Assembly: GCA_900551345.1 (NCBI GenBank)
Contig: URVP01000060.1
Span: 1 to 8,151, forward strand
Length of the DNA stretch: 8,151 bases
Source: an uncultured Eubacteriales bacterium
GTDB lineage: Bacteria; Bacillota; Clostridia; Monoglobales; UMGS1388
Reading direction: 5' to 3'
Below are positions 1 through 6,233 of the stretch, piece after piece. The position numbers and the translations under genes are program-made. Within the stretch, counting starts at the first letter, position 1. Every line of letters begins with the position of its first letter. The notes below the pieces were generated by a model. The model saw nothing but the letters and a program-made list of their open reading frames with translations. It searched no databases and had not been told where the DNA came from.

Positions 1-330
1 TATATAATATTCATAATCTCCGTTATCGTCGGCAAACTCAATTTCCTGTGAAATGAAACCTTCTATTTCTCGGTTTGCATTTTCCACCGGCACGGTAGCA
101 TAAACATAACCGTCATAACAAGCGGATAAGGGAATAGGCGTTTTATCATCTGCATAGCGCGCCATTATATGGGAGTAGGTTTGGTAATCTTTTTCAAAAA
201 ATTCCTCCCCCTGGGGGTAAGCTATGCTTACCACGGTAAATGCCTGCTCATCTTCTGTATCAGCTGCGAATACCCAAACAGACAGAAGCATAACCACAAT
301 CAAACCCATGCTAATAATTCTTTTTTTCAT
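1..330 (-). CDS. Secreted protein of unknown function, N-terminal part (cut by window edge)
   Basis: The reading frame starts at ATG 330 and stays open for 110 codons to the left edge, so the C-terminus is missing. A GGGGGGA ribosome site lies six bases before the start. Residues 1-22 form a classic Sec signal peptide: MKKR, a hydrophobic run (IVVMLLSVWVFA), and a V-x-A type cleavage site near A22/A23 with no lipobox cysteine. The mature part is acidic and aromatic-rich, and I do not recognise a family in it. The last visible residues (FADDNGDYEYYI) resemble the opening of an S-layer homology repeat, which would fit a cell-wall-anchored protein, but too little is present to call it. The gene begins 23 bases after the pheA stop codon, so it is probably co-transcribed with pheA. 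That it is a secreted protein is well supported; its function is unknown. Confidence 0.75.
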   Translation of the reverse strand, partial: MKKRIISMGLIVVMLLSVWVFAADTEDEQAFTVVSIAYPQGEEFFEKDYQTYSHIMARYADDKTPIPLSACYDGYVYATVPVENANREIEGFISQEIEFADDNGDYEYYI

Positions 331-353
331 AAAAATCCCCCCGTTTGATCGGT

Positions 354-1172
354 TTAGTATACACCGATTATTTTTATTTCATGTGTTTTTTTCATTTTAT
401 CGACAACAGAAAGTATTTTGTCCAGTTCCGAAGATTTTCCTGATGCCTCAATGTAAAAGTTATATGTACCCATCTCTTTTTTTGTTGGTCGGGACATAAT
501 AGAAGTAAGATTAATCCTTTTATCAGAAAATTCCTGAAGTATTTCAAACAGTATACCGGGACGATCTTCCTCCGGCATTACATATAGAGGCACTCTTATA
601 TCAAGCCCCTGATTGTTAGCCGTACTAAAAGCTCCCCGTTCAATAACGGCAAAGCGTGTAAAATTGGAAAGAGTATCGGTAACTCCGCTTATTTTAAGCC
701 TTGAAGAAGAATTTTCAAGCATATGTTCGGGAATAATGGCACCGTCTCCTTCAACACCTTTTTCGGCTTCATAATAAGAAATCATATTGCTTTCTGTGTT
801 CACAACGCTTTTTAAATTGAGAGATGAAATAAAATCTCTGCATTGTCCTGCGGATTTAAACTGAACAAAAAGTCTCTTAATATTCTCCTTGCAGTCAGCA
901 TTTGCGGCAAGGGCAAAACTTACCGGAATGGTAATATCTGATTTTATGTGCACAGGCATTTCCAACAGCAAATCCAATGTCCGCTGCACATAGCCGTCAA
1001 GTGTATTTTCTATGGGGACAATTGCAAGATCACAGTCCGTTACGGCTTGTTCAAAAGCTTCATCTATTGTAGGGCAATAGGAAATGTCCGCATCTATCTT
1101 GTTTATCTGTATATACTTTTTTGCGGCATTGCCGCTGAAAGTGCCCTCAGGACCGAGAACTGAAATCCGCAT
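354..1172 (-). CDS. pheA: Prephenate dehydratase with ACT domain (divergent)
   Basis: This 272-residue protein has the length and order of a monofunctional prephenate dehydratase, the cytoplasmic enzyme converting prephenate to phenylpyruvate in phenylalanine synthesis. Visible family motifs are GPEGTFS (7-13), IENTLDG (54-60), RTLDLL (64-69) and NFTRFAVI (170-177), whose Thr172 matches the catalytic threonine of the TRF motif. An ACT regulatory domain fills about 194-272, with PGIL (205-208) and MSRP (226-229) in place of the usual ESRP; such domains bind phenylalanine for feedback control. The conserved SHPQ segment is replaced by VQFK (103-106), although the following Gln110-Cys111 is kept. 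The start is ATG 1172 with GGAGG ten bases upstream. No terminator separates it from the stalk/isomerase gene 52 bases upstream, so it may share that transcript. Family membership is clear; normal catalytic activity is likely but not certain. Confidence 0.9.
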   Translation of the reverse strand: MRISVLGPEGTFSGNAAKKYIQINKIDADISYCPTIDEAFEQAVTDCDLAIVPIENTLDGYVQRTLDLLLEMPVHIKSDITIPVSFALAANADCKENIKRLFVQFKSAGQCRDFISSLNLKSVVNTESNMISYYEAEKGVEGDGAIIPEHMLENSSSRLKISGVTDTLSNFTRFAVIERGAFSTANNQGLDIRVPLYVMPEEDRPGILFEILQEFSDKRINLTSIMSRPTKKEMGTYNFYIEASGKSSELDKILSVVDKMKKTHEIKIIGVY

Positions 1173-1224
1173 ATAAGAATTACCTCCGATGTGAAGTCTT
1201 ATGTCTAAATTATAATATAATCTA

Positions 1225-2490
1225 TCATTCGCCTGTTACCGAGCGTATAACATCCTCATTTTTTTCAACACTTGCACTATCTACTTCTCTCTGAATCAAT
1301 GATTGTATCATCGTCTCGGACAAAGTACTCTTAATAAGCTGCTTGTTGGTTTCGCTCAGTTTCTCAAGAGGTTCTCTTTTAATTATATGCCAGCCGTAAA
1401 CCGACTCCACAGGTTCGCTTATCTCTCCCTCTTCAAGAGCAAAAGCTGCTTCTTCAAATTCAAGTATCATTTCTCCGTATGAAAATGTATATCCGTCAGG
1501 ATAATAAGCAAGACCGGTATCTTTTGAATACTCATTCATAAGAGTATCAAAATCTTCTCCGTCTTGTATACGGCTGTATATATCTTCAGCAAGTTTTTTT
1601 GCCTCTGCCTTATCTTCATCCGAATAGTCTTTATATGTTTCAAGGTCAATTGTAGGTATAAGAATATGCTTTGCAGTCACATAATTCTGATTATAATAAT
1701 CTTCTGCTGCTTTATCATCGATATTAACAGCGGAATTTTCATATACAGATTTATAATAGTCTGATGCAATGGCATTCTTTGTCATAAGAGCGGCATATGT
1801 AGATTCAAGAGCATTTACATTTTGTGAATACAGCTCATAATTAAATGAATTGTCAAAAACACTTTTTGCGTAATCGGTCATATCTCTGTTTCCGTAAAGC
1901 ACATAAATCTCTTGCAAAAGAGATTCGATAGAATTCCTAACAGCTTCTGCACTGTCATAATTTCCGGAAGCCATAGCTTCATCAAACAGCATTTTATATT
2001 CCGCACGGCTTACTTCCATTCCGTTTACTGTCATGGCAGGTAACTCATCAGTGATAATTACACTTTCCGGATATTCATTGTACTGCACATCATATCCCAG
2101 ATATTCAGAAACGAAGCGAACCGGAACCATTGTTCTGTCATTTTGTGTAAAAGGAGCAGCGTCAAGGGAAATCTCTTCGCCGTTTACAACTGCCGTATTT
2201 TTACCTATTGTAAGAACAATTACAGTATCTCCTTTTGTTATTGTAACGGTTTCGTCAGATTCATTATATTCTACATTTGCACCAAAACTTTCGGAAACAA
2301 CACGAACGGGAACAACCGTCCTGTCGTTGACCGTAAAAGGAGCTGCATCAAGAGTCTGATTGGTAATAGTGCCGTCATCAGACTGCACACGAAGATTGGT
2401 ATCATTCATTTTAAATTCCATAACCGTTGCAGATGCAGTCATTGAAAGTACACATGCAGCCGCAGCAAATGAAGCGATAAATTTTTTCAA
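1225..2490 (-). CDS. Secreted stalk-domain and parvulin-type peptidylprolyl isomerase (PrsA/SurA-like)
   Basis: The 421-residue product starts with a Sec signal peptide (MKKF, hydrophobic stretch, cleavage likely after A-S-A at 19-21). Two copies of a copper-amine-oxidase N-terminal (stalk) motif follow at about 47-84 and 109-146, each with AAPF..NDRT.VPVR.VSE. Residues 155-270 are helical and resemble the SurA/trigger-type N region of foldases. A rotamase domain covers about 272-372: AKHILI (273-278), then FEEAAFALEEGEISEPV (345-361) and YGWHIIKRE (365-373). Parvulins catalyse proline cis-trans isomerisation, and outside the membrane they help secreted proteins fold. I see no lipobox, so unlike PrsA it is probably not lipid-anchored, and the stalk repeats may serve surface attachment. 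The start is TTG 2490: the next in-frame Met is inside the signal peptide, and AAAGGATGG lies nine bases upstream. It has its own promoter at 2587-2615. Confidence 0.88.
   Translation of the reverse strand: MKKFIASFAAAACVLSMTASATVMEFKMNDTNLRVQSDDGTITNQTLDAAPFTVNDRTVVPVRVVSESFGANVEYNESDETVTITKGDTVIVLTIGKNTAVVNGEEISLDAAPFTQNDRTMVPVRFVSEYLGYDVQYNEYPESVIITDELPAMTVNGMEVSRAEYKMLFDEAMASGNYDSAEAVRNSIESLLQEIYVLYGNRDMTDYAKSVFDNSFNYELYSQNVNALESTYAALMTKNAIASDYYKSVYENSAVNIDDKAAEDYYNQNYVTAKHILIPTIDLETYKDYSDEDKAEAKKLAEDIYSRIQDGEDFDTLMNEYSKDTGLAYYPDGYTFSYGEMILEFEEAAFALEEGEISEPVESVYGWHIIKREPLEKLSETNKQLIKSTLSETMIQSLIQREVDSASVEKNEDVIRSVTGE
2053..2352 (-). repeat. Two in-gene copies of a stalk-domain repeat
   Basis: Two segments of the secreted isomerase gene (2239-2352 and 2053-2166) encode near-parallel 38-residue units spaced 62 residues apart. 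Shared positions include LDAAPF, NDRT, VPVR, VSE and V.YNE. This is the usual pairing of half-domains in copper-amine-oxidase N-terminal (stalk) modules rather than a nucleotide repeat. Confidence 0.85.
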
Positions 2491-2499
2491 ATTATTTTA

Positions 2500-2508
2500 C
2501 CATCCTTT
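2500..2508 (-). promoter_or_regulatory. Ribosome binding site that fixes the TTG start of the isomerase gene
   Basis: The minus strand reads AAAGGATGG, followed by nine bases and then TTG. The ATG inside the site itself (ATG GTA AAA TAA) ends after three codons, so it cannot be the start. The TTG directly precedes codons for the lysine-rich beginning of a signal peptide. Confidence 0.7.
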
Positions 2509-2570
2509 ATATGTATTTGTCTTAATAAACCCGGTATCAAAAACACTGTTAAAAGGGCATTTTACAAGGC

Positions 2571-2588
2571 ATATTAATATATTAATAT
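2571..2588. repeat. 18-base AT-only perfect palindrome at the predicted transcription start
   Basis: ATATTAATATATTAATAT is its own reverse complement and covers the predicted start site of the isomerase promoter, touching its -10 box. It could be an operator or simply AT-rich promoter DNA. The palindrome is visible directly; a regulatory role is only a guess. Confidence 0.4.
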
Positions 2589-2615
2589 TTTAACACAAAA
2601 CCTTTTTTTCGTCAA
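2587..2615 (-). promoter_or_regulatory. Sigma-A promoter with extended -10 for the stalk/isomerase gene
   Basis: The minus strand shows TTGACG (2610-2615), a 17-base spacer (2593-2609) and TAAAAT (2587-2592), with TGT just before the -10 as an extended -10 element. Transcription would begin near 2580, leaving a leader of about 90 bases before the TTG start. It follows directly after the hydrogenase terminator, as expected for a new transcription unit. Confidence 0.8.
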
Positions 2616-2636
2616 TTAAATTATTATTCCGCTAAC

Positions 2637-2680
2637 AAAAAAACTTACCCCGGAAACAAGATTAATTGTCTGCGGGGCAT
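2637..2680 (-). terminator. Intrinsic terminator of the hydrogenase gene
   Basis: On the minus strand, TGCCCCG (complement of 2673-2679) pairs with CGGGGTA (complement of 2646-2652), with one G-T pair. Inside the 20-base loop a smaller ACAA/TTGT stem can extend the structure. A run of seven T (2637-2643) follows two bases after the stem. It lies six bases past the hydrogenase stop codon and before the next promoter. Confidence 0.82.
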
Positions 2681-2685
2681 TAGAA

Positions 2686-3954
2686 TTATTTACTGTTAAT
2701 ATTAAAATTGGGGTTTCTTGAAAAAATGGTGTCGTCAGAAACCAGTCTTTCTATTGAATCATAACCCAAACGGTTCAAAAGCTCAATAACGAACGGATTA
2801 TTAACTGGAGTTGTATATTCAGCAGACGAGGCATAATCCTCTACATTTTTCTTGCCGTCCTGCACATCAATAATTCGTTTGGGGCCTCCCACGCATCCGC
2901 CCTTGCAGCCCATTCCTTCAATAAAGTTAGCGGTTATTTTTCCTTCCATAACATCGGACAGCAGTTTTCGGCAATCCGCAACGCCGTCTGCCGCCACGGA
3001 TTTAAATGGAACACTGCGCAGGGGATTTAAATAGTTTACAGTTTTTTCTACCGCTTCACTTACTCCTCCCGTTCTGGCATATATGCGGCCGGCAAACGAA
3101 GAATGATCACGATTGTCCTCCTCTTCCTGTGCCGGATTTATACCTAACAGGTCAAATACCTCAGCTGCTTCCTCAAAGGTTAGCACCAAATCCACCGCAT
3201 CAGCAATATCACTTTCTTTAGCCTCAGCTTTTTTAGCAAGACAGGGACCGATAAATACAACCTTAGCATTATCCTTAAGCTTTTTTATGCTGCGTCCGCA
3301 GGCAACCATGGGAGATACCGACGGGGGCATATGAGGAACAATGTCATTATACACCTTTTTAATCATGCCCACCCACATGGGACAACAGCAGCTTGTCAGC
3401 ATATAATCAGTTGGGTTTTGCACTCGTCCTTCAAATTCCAAAGCTTCCTTAAGCGTAAGAATATCGGCAAAAAGAGCAACCTCAACCATCCCTTCAAAAC
3501 CCATTCGTTTAAAGGCAGATCTAAGCTTGCCCGGTGTTACATCATTTGAAAACTGACCTATAAAAGCAGGCGCTATAATTGCATAAACAGGATTTGTCTC
3601 ACGCTGTTTTAAAAGTTCAAACAGGGGAAGGATATCCTTTTTTGGAGAAAGATTGCCCTCGCTGCATTTGGTTATACATTCGCAGCACCCGGTACACTTA
3701 TCCTTATCAATGGCGATATTGCCCTGATTGTCACGGTAAATAGCGTCAAACACACAGCTTACATCACAGCTGCCGTTTTTACAATGGCAATCTTCAAGGC
3801 GTACTACAAGCGGATAATCGTCAGGTCTTAAAAGGCATGCAAGTCTTTTTTCTTCATACTCTGCCCGGTCTCCAGGATTTTTAAGATTTCGTTCAAGTTC
3901 TTTTTTTACTGCGGCAGCTGCCGCATTTTCATAAAGCTGGGTATAGCTTGGCAT
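2686..3954 (-). CDS. [FeFe]-hydrogenase, compact group B-like
   Basis: The 422-residue protein combines an N-terminal two-cluster ferredoxin-like region with a hydrogenase catalytic domain that carries the H-cluster. Iron-sulfur ligands are C56, C58, C63, C67 (unusual spacing) and C87-x2-C90-x2-C93-x3-C97 (classic). H-cluster loops are TSCCCPMW (187-194), GPCLAKKAE (236-244) and EGMGCKGGCVGGP (346-358), so all four cysteines that hold the cluster in studied enzymes are present (C191, C238, C350, C354). The extra cysteine in the first loop and the GGP ending of the third match what I know of group B enzymes such as clostridial CpIII. The likely reaction is reversible hydrogen formation with ferredoxin, in the cytoplasm; a sensory role is possible. 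Start: ATG 3954 sits eight bases after GGAGG, while ATG 3960 is only two bases from it. No hydrogenase partner genes lie next to it, and it has its own promoter and terminator. Confidence 0.88.
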   Translation of the reverse strand: MPSYTQLYENAAAAAVKKELERNLKNPGDRAEYEEKRLACLLRPDDYPLVVRLEDCHCKNGSCDVSCVFDAIYRDNQGNIAIDKDKCTGCCECITKCSEGNLSPKKDILPLFELLKQRETNPVYAIIAPAFIGQFSNDVTPGKLRSAFKRMGFEGMVEVALFADILTLKEALEFEGRVQNPTDYMLTSCCCPMWVGMIKKVYNDIVPHMPPSVSPMVACGRSIKKLKDNAKVVFIGPCLAKKAEAKESDIADAVDLVLTFEEAAEVFDLLGINPAQEEEDNRDHSSFAGRIYARTGGVSEAVEKTVNYLNPLRSVPFKSVAADGVADCRKLLSDVMEGKITANFIEGMGCKGGCVGGPKRIIDVQDGKKNVEDYASSAEYTTPVNNPFVIELLNRLGYDSIERLVSDDTIFSRNPNFNINSK

Positions 3955-3962
3955 AAACATAA

Positions 3963-3967
3963 CCTCC
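3963..3967 (-). promoter_or_regulatory. Ribosome binding site that decides the hydrogenase start
   Basis: GGAGG on the minus strand is followed by TT, then ATG TTT ATG. The first ATG (3960) is only two bases away, too close for normal initiation, while the second (3954) is eight bases away. The second is therefore preferred, which shortens the protein by two residues. Confidence 0.65.
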
Positions 3968-3979
3968 GTATCTTAGGTT

Positions 3980-4009
3980 ATTTTATGCATAATTCCGTTT
4001 TTTAAACAA
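3980..4009 (-). promoter_or_regulatory. Probable sigma-A promoter of the hydrogenase gene
   Basis: The minus strand has TTGTTT (4004-4009), an 18-base spacer and TAAAAT (3980-3985). The predicted start near 3973 would leave only a short leader that contains the GGAGG site. A ten-base palindrome, TTATGCATAA (3983-3992), overlaps the -10 box. The -35 match is moderate, so read-through from the radC-like operon is the alternative. Confidence 0.5.
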
Positions 4010-4014
4010 TTCAA

Positions 4015-4737
4015 TCAGCGAATAAGTCTGCCGTCAATCTTTACATCAAAACATCCCTGTTCACGCATTGATATAGCTCTGTCATTTGCAACTATTACAT
4101 GGTCGGCAACTGACACATTAATAATGCCCAGTGCCTTTTCAATATACTGAGTGGTGGAGATATCTTCCATGGACGCCGACAATATTCCGTTGGGATGATT
4201 ATGTACAAGAACAACAGACGCTGCATTATTCTTTATTGCAATATCCACAACTGTACGCATGGAAACATCAATATTGTGCATTGAACCTGTTGCCGCCTTT
4301 GTATCACATATTCTTCTGCCTTTGGCATCAAAGCATATAATATAAAATATTTCTTCTTTTGCATTATCGATAAGTGCTATACAATAATCAATAAGTTCAT
4401 CATGACTATTGAAACTGAAATCGCTGTCTATCCTGCTCAGGTTATACGCCCTGACCAACTCACGGAAAAGTTCAAAGAATGAGGCACTCACTCTTGTAAG
4501 ACCTGCTTCCATAAGCTGATGTCTGTCAGCATTAAGCAAGTTGCAAAGCTTGCCATCGAATTTATTTAAAAGAGCATGTGCTTTTTCGTTAGTATCACAC
4601 CTGGGATAAATATAAAAGAGCAGCATTTCAAGAAGTTCGTGATCCTCCAAAGTATGTTCTGTATTCTTTGATAACTTTTCACGCATTCTCGCTCTGTGTC
4701 CTTCATGAGGATTGGACGGGTTATTCTTCCTCGCCAT
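4015..4737 (-). CDS. RadC/JAB-domain protein (UPF0758 type)
   Basis: The product has 240 residues, the usual length for the RadC family. Residues 1-100 form the N-terminal helical region, beginning HEGHRARMREKL (11-22) with EDHELLEMLLFY at 31-42. The helix-hairpin-helix segment near 77-88 (EAGLTRVSASFF) lacks the usual GIG-x-K-A core. The C-terminal JAB domain keeps the JAMM metal-site motif: H179, H181-P182-N183-G184, S189 and D192. JAMM proteins are zinc metalloproteases, but the cellular role of RadC proteins is unsettled; despite the old name, a role in DNA repair is not established. The ATG at 4737 lies 17 bases inside the end of the rluD-type gene, with AGGGGG six bases upstream also inside that gene, so the two are probably translationally coupled. 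No clear terminator follows it. Confidence 0.88.
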   Translation of the reverse strand: MARKNNPSNPHEGHRARMREKLSKNTEHTLEDHELLEMLLFYIYPRCDTNEKAHALLNKFDGKLCNLLNADRHQLMEAGLTRVSASFFELFRELVRAYNLSRIDSDFSFNSHDELIDYCIALIDNAKEEIFYIICFDAKGRRICDTKAATGSMHNIDVSMRTVVDIAIKNNAASVVLVHNHPNGILSASMEDISTTQYIEKALGIINVSVADHVIVANDRAISMREQGCFDVKIDGRLIR

Positions 4738-5662
4738 TTACATCCCCCTCTCCCGATTTATCAAGCAGATCAAGCACATTTTTAAAATCAAGAGGCAGCT
4801 TGGCGCTAAACTCCATATATTTTCCTGTAATAGGATGAATAAATCCCAATGTTGCCGCATGCAGAAGCTGACCTGTCAAATTAAATTTTTCTTTTTTTAT
4901 TCCATACAGCTTATCTCCTACCACCGGATTTCCCCTTGAACTCATATGCACACGAATCTGATGTGTCCTGCCTGTTTCCAGACGGCACCGCACAAGAGTA
5001 TACTTACCGTATCTTTTTAACACTTCAAAATGGGTAACGGCGTCACGGCCGTTTTTGCAATTGATGCTCATCTTTTTACGGTCGCTTGGATGTCTTCCGA
5101 TTTTTGTGCGTATGGTTCCACGGTCTTCTTTTATATTATTATGTACAAGGGCAATATAGCAGCGTGTAAGAGTATGCTCTTTTATCTGCTCAGCAAGACC
5201 AATATGAGCTATACTGCTTTTTGCAACTAACAACAAACCCGTTGTATCTTTATCAATTCGGTGCACTATTCCGGGTCTCATTTCTCCGTTTATTGTAGAA
5301 AGTCCCCCTTCGCAGTGCTTTAAAAGAGCGTTTACCAAAGTACCGCTCTGGTTACCCGGAGCAGGATGAACCACCATTCCTCTGGGCTTGTTAACCACCA
5401 GCAGGTCATCATCCTCATATACAATATCAAGAGCAATATCCTCGGGCAGGGCAGCTATAGGCTGAGGGTCGGGAATAATAACAATTACCTCATCACCGGC
5501 TGCAAGCTTATATCCGCTTTTAGTAACGGTTTTCCCGTTAACCGTAACTGCTCCTTCTCCGGCAAGCTTGGAGCAATAAGAGAGTGTCCCGCAGCCCGAC
5601 TGCTCTGACATGGCAACATCAAGGCGTGACTGGCAAGAAGCGGTAAAGCTAATCTCTTTCAC
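4721..5662 (-). CDS. rluD: Large-subunit rRNA pseudouridine synthase, RluD/RluA family
   Basis: The enzyme converts specific uridines to pseudouridine, probably in 23S rRNA. With the start I chose it has 313 residues, normal for the family. An S4 RNA-binding domain covers about 11-62 (RLDVAM at 13-18, VTVNGK at 39-44). The catalytic domain follows, with VNKPRGMVVHP (90-100), the catalytic loop GIVHRIDKDTTG (131-142, catalytic Asp137) and GRTHQIRVH (231-239). Start choice: the frame is open upstream to 5794, but that stretch only overlaps lspA and carries no family sequence. GTG 5662 is preceded by AAAGGAG nine bases away and begins just before the S4 domain. It overlaps the lspA end by 14 bases and the radC-like start by 17. 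Which uridine is modified cannot be told; RluA, RluC and RluD are hard to separate by eye. Confidence 0.9.
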   Translation of the reverse strand: MKEISFTASCQSRLDVAMSEQSGCGTLSYCSKLAGEGAVTVNGKTVTKSGYKLAAGDEVIVIIPDPQPIAALPEDIALDIVYEDDDLLVVNKPRGMVVHPAPGNQSGTLVNALLKHCEGGLSTINGEMRPGIVHRIDKDTTGLLLVAKSSIAHIGLAEQIKEHTLTRCYIALVHNNIKEDRGTIRTKIGRHPSDRKKMSINCKNGRDAVTHFEVLKRYGKYTLVRCRLETGRTHQIRVHMSSRGNPVVGDKLYGIKKEKFNLTGQLLHAATLGFIHPITGKYMEFSAKLPLDFKNVLDLLDKSGEGDVNGEEE

Positions 5663-6125
5663 GATTTGACACTCCTTTGCCCTTTGAATCTTCAAGCATA
5701 ATCCACGCCGCAAGAAGTATGCATCCCACAACGATAAAGCAGTCCGCAATGTTAAATACTGCAAACTCCATAAACTGAACATCAATAAAGTCAATTACAT
5801 ATTTATAATAAAATCTATCAATAAGATTACCTGTTGCTCCTCCTATAATCATTCCTGCATAGAGAAAAAGGAATTTATTCGTATATTTTTTCCAATGAAT
5901 AAATATTAATGCTGCTACTATTATAACCGCAGACAAAACCGCAAGAAACATATTCCCGTTGCTAAGCATACTGAATGCAGCACCGGTATTTCTCACATAA
6001 GTAAAGTTAAGCATGTTCTCTATTATAGGAAAAGACTCAAAAAGAGTCATATTGCTTATAACAAGTATTTTGGATATTCTGTCAAGTAAAATAACTCCGA
6101 ATATAACAACATATAAAATCCACAT
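5649..6125 (-). CDS. lspA: Lipoprotein signal peptidase (signal peptidase II)
   Basis: This membrane aspartic protease removes the signal peptide from diacylglyceryl-modified prolipoproteins. The 158-residue product shows the four expected membrane segments, at about 2-14, 58-76, 84-99 and 129-144. Family motifs are present: LLDRISK around D15, RNTGAAF (45-51), GNLIDR (99-104), VIDFID (110-115) with catalytic Asp112, and FNIAD (124-128) with catalytic Asp128. Start choice: ATG 6125 is 11 bases after AGAGG and gives the usual distance to the first membrane segment. GTG 6134 would add three residues but sits only two bases from that site. It is the first gene of a tightly overlapping trio with the rluD-type and radC-like genes. 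I see no convincing promoter between it and the terminator just upstream. Confidence 0.95.
   Translation of the reverse strand: MWILYVVIFGVILLDRISKILVISNMTLFESFPIIENMLNFTYVRNTGAAFSMLSNGNMFLAVLSAVIIVAALIFIHWKKYTNKFLFLYAGMIIGGATGNLIDRFYYKYVIDFIDVQFMEFAVFNIADCFIVVGCILLAAWIMLEDSKGKGVSNRERD
5672..5678 (-). promoter_or_regulatory. Ribosome binding site inside lspA that sets the rluD-type GTG start
   Basis: AAAGGAG on the minus strand lies within the last codons of lspA, nine bases before GTG 5662. Ribosomes finishing lspA would clear this site just before initiating the next gene, which fits translational coupling. Confidence 0.65.
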
Positions 6126-6136
6126 GTAGCTCACTA

Positions 6137-6141
6137 CCTCT
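6137..6141 (-). promoter_or_regulatory. Ribosome binding site of lspA with ambiguous start
   Basis: AGAGG lies two bases before GTG 6134 and 11 bases before ATG 6125. Neither spacing is ideal. I prefer the ATG because two bases is too short for initiation. Confidence 0.45.
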
Positions 6142-6168
6142 GAACAGTTTTTTATTTTCTTAAGCGAC

Positions 6169-6199
6169 TAAAAAAGGAAGGCTTTATGCCCTCCTTTTA
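6169..6199 (-). terminator. Intrinsic terminator after the efp/zinc-ribbon unit
   Basis: The minus-strand transcript folds AAAAGGAGGGC (complement of 6188-6198) against GCCTTCCTTTT (complement of 6172-6182), with one mismatch and a five-base loop, and runs into a T tract. It lies about 35 bases after the stop codon of the zinc-ribbon gene and about 45 bases before lspA, so it separates the two operons. Confidence 0.88.
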
Positions 6200-6233
6200 T
6201 ATGCTGCGTATGTAATCAATCTTTAAAGAAACC

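Noticed and set aside
1190..1224. TATAAT-like sequence between the isomerase gene and pheA
   Set aside because: On the minus strand the AT-rich stretch offers a -10-like box, but I find no -35 box at 16-18 bases. I treat pheA as more likely co-transcribed.
2452..2490. Lipobox cysteine (Cys13) in the signal peptide of the isomerase
   Set aside because: The residues before it are A-A-A with no leucine at -3, and the hydrophobic stretch continues past it. An A-S-A cleavage site at 19-21 fits better.
5663..5794. 44-codon N-terminal extension of the rluD-type gene
   Set aside because: The stretch lies in another frame of lspA and has no S4 or synthase sequence. A GTG with a good ribosome site at 5662 gives the normal protein length.
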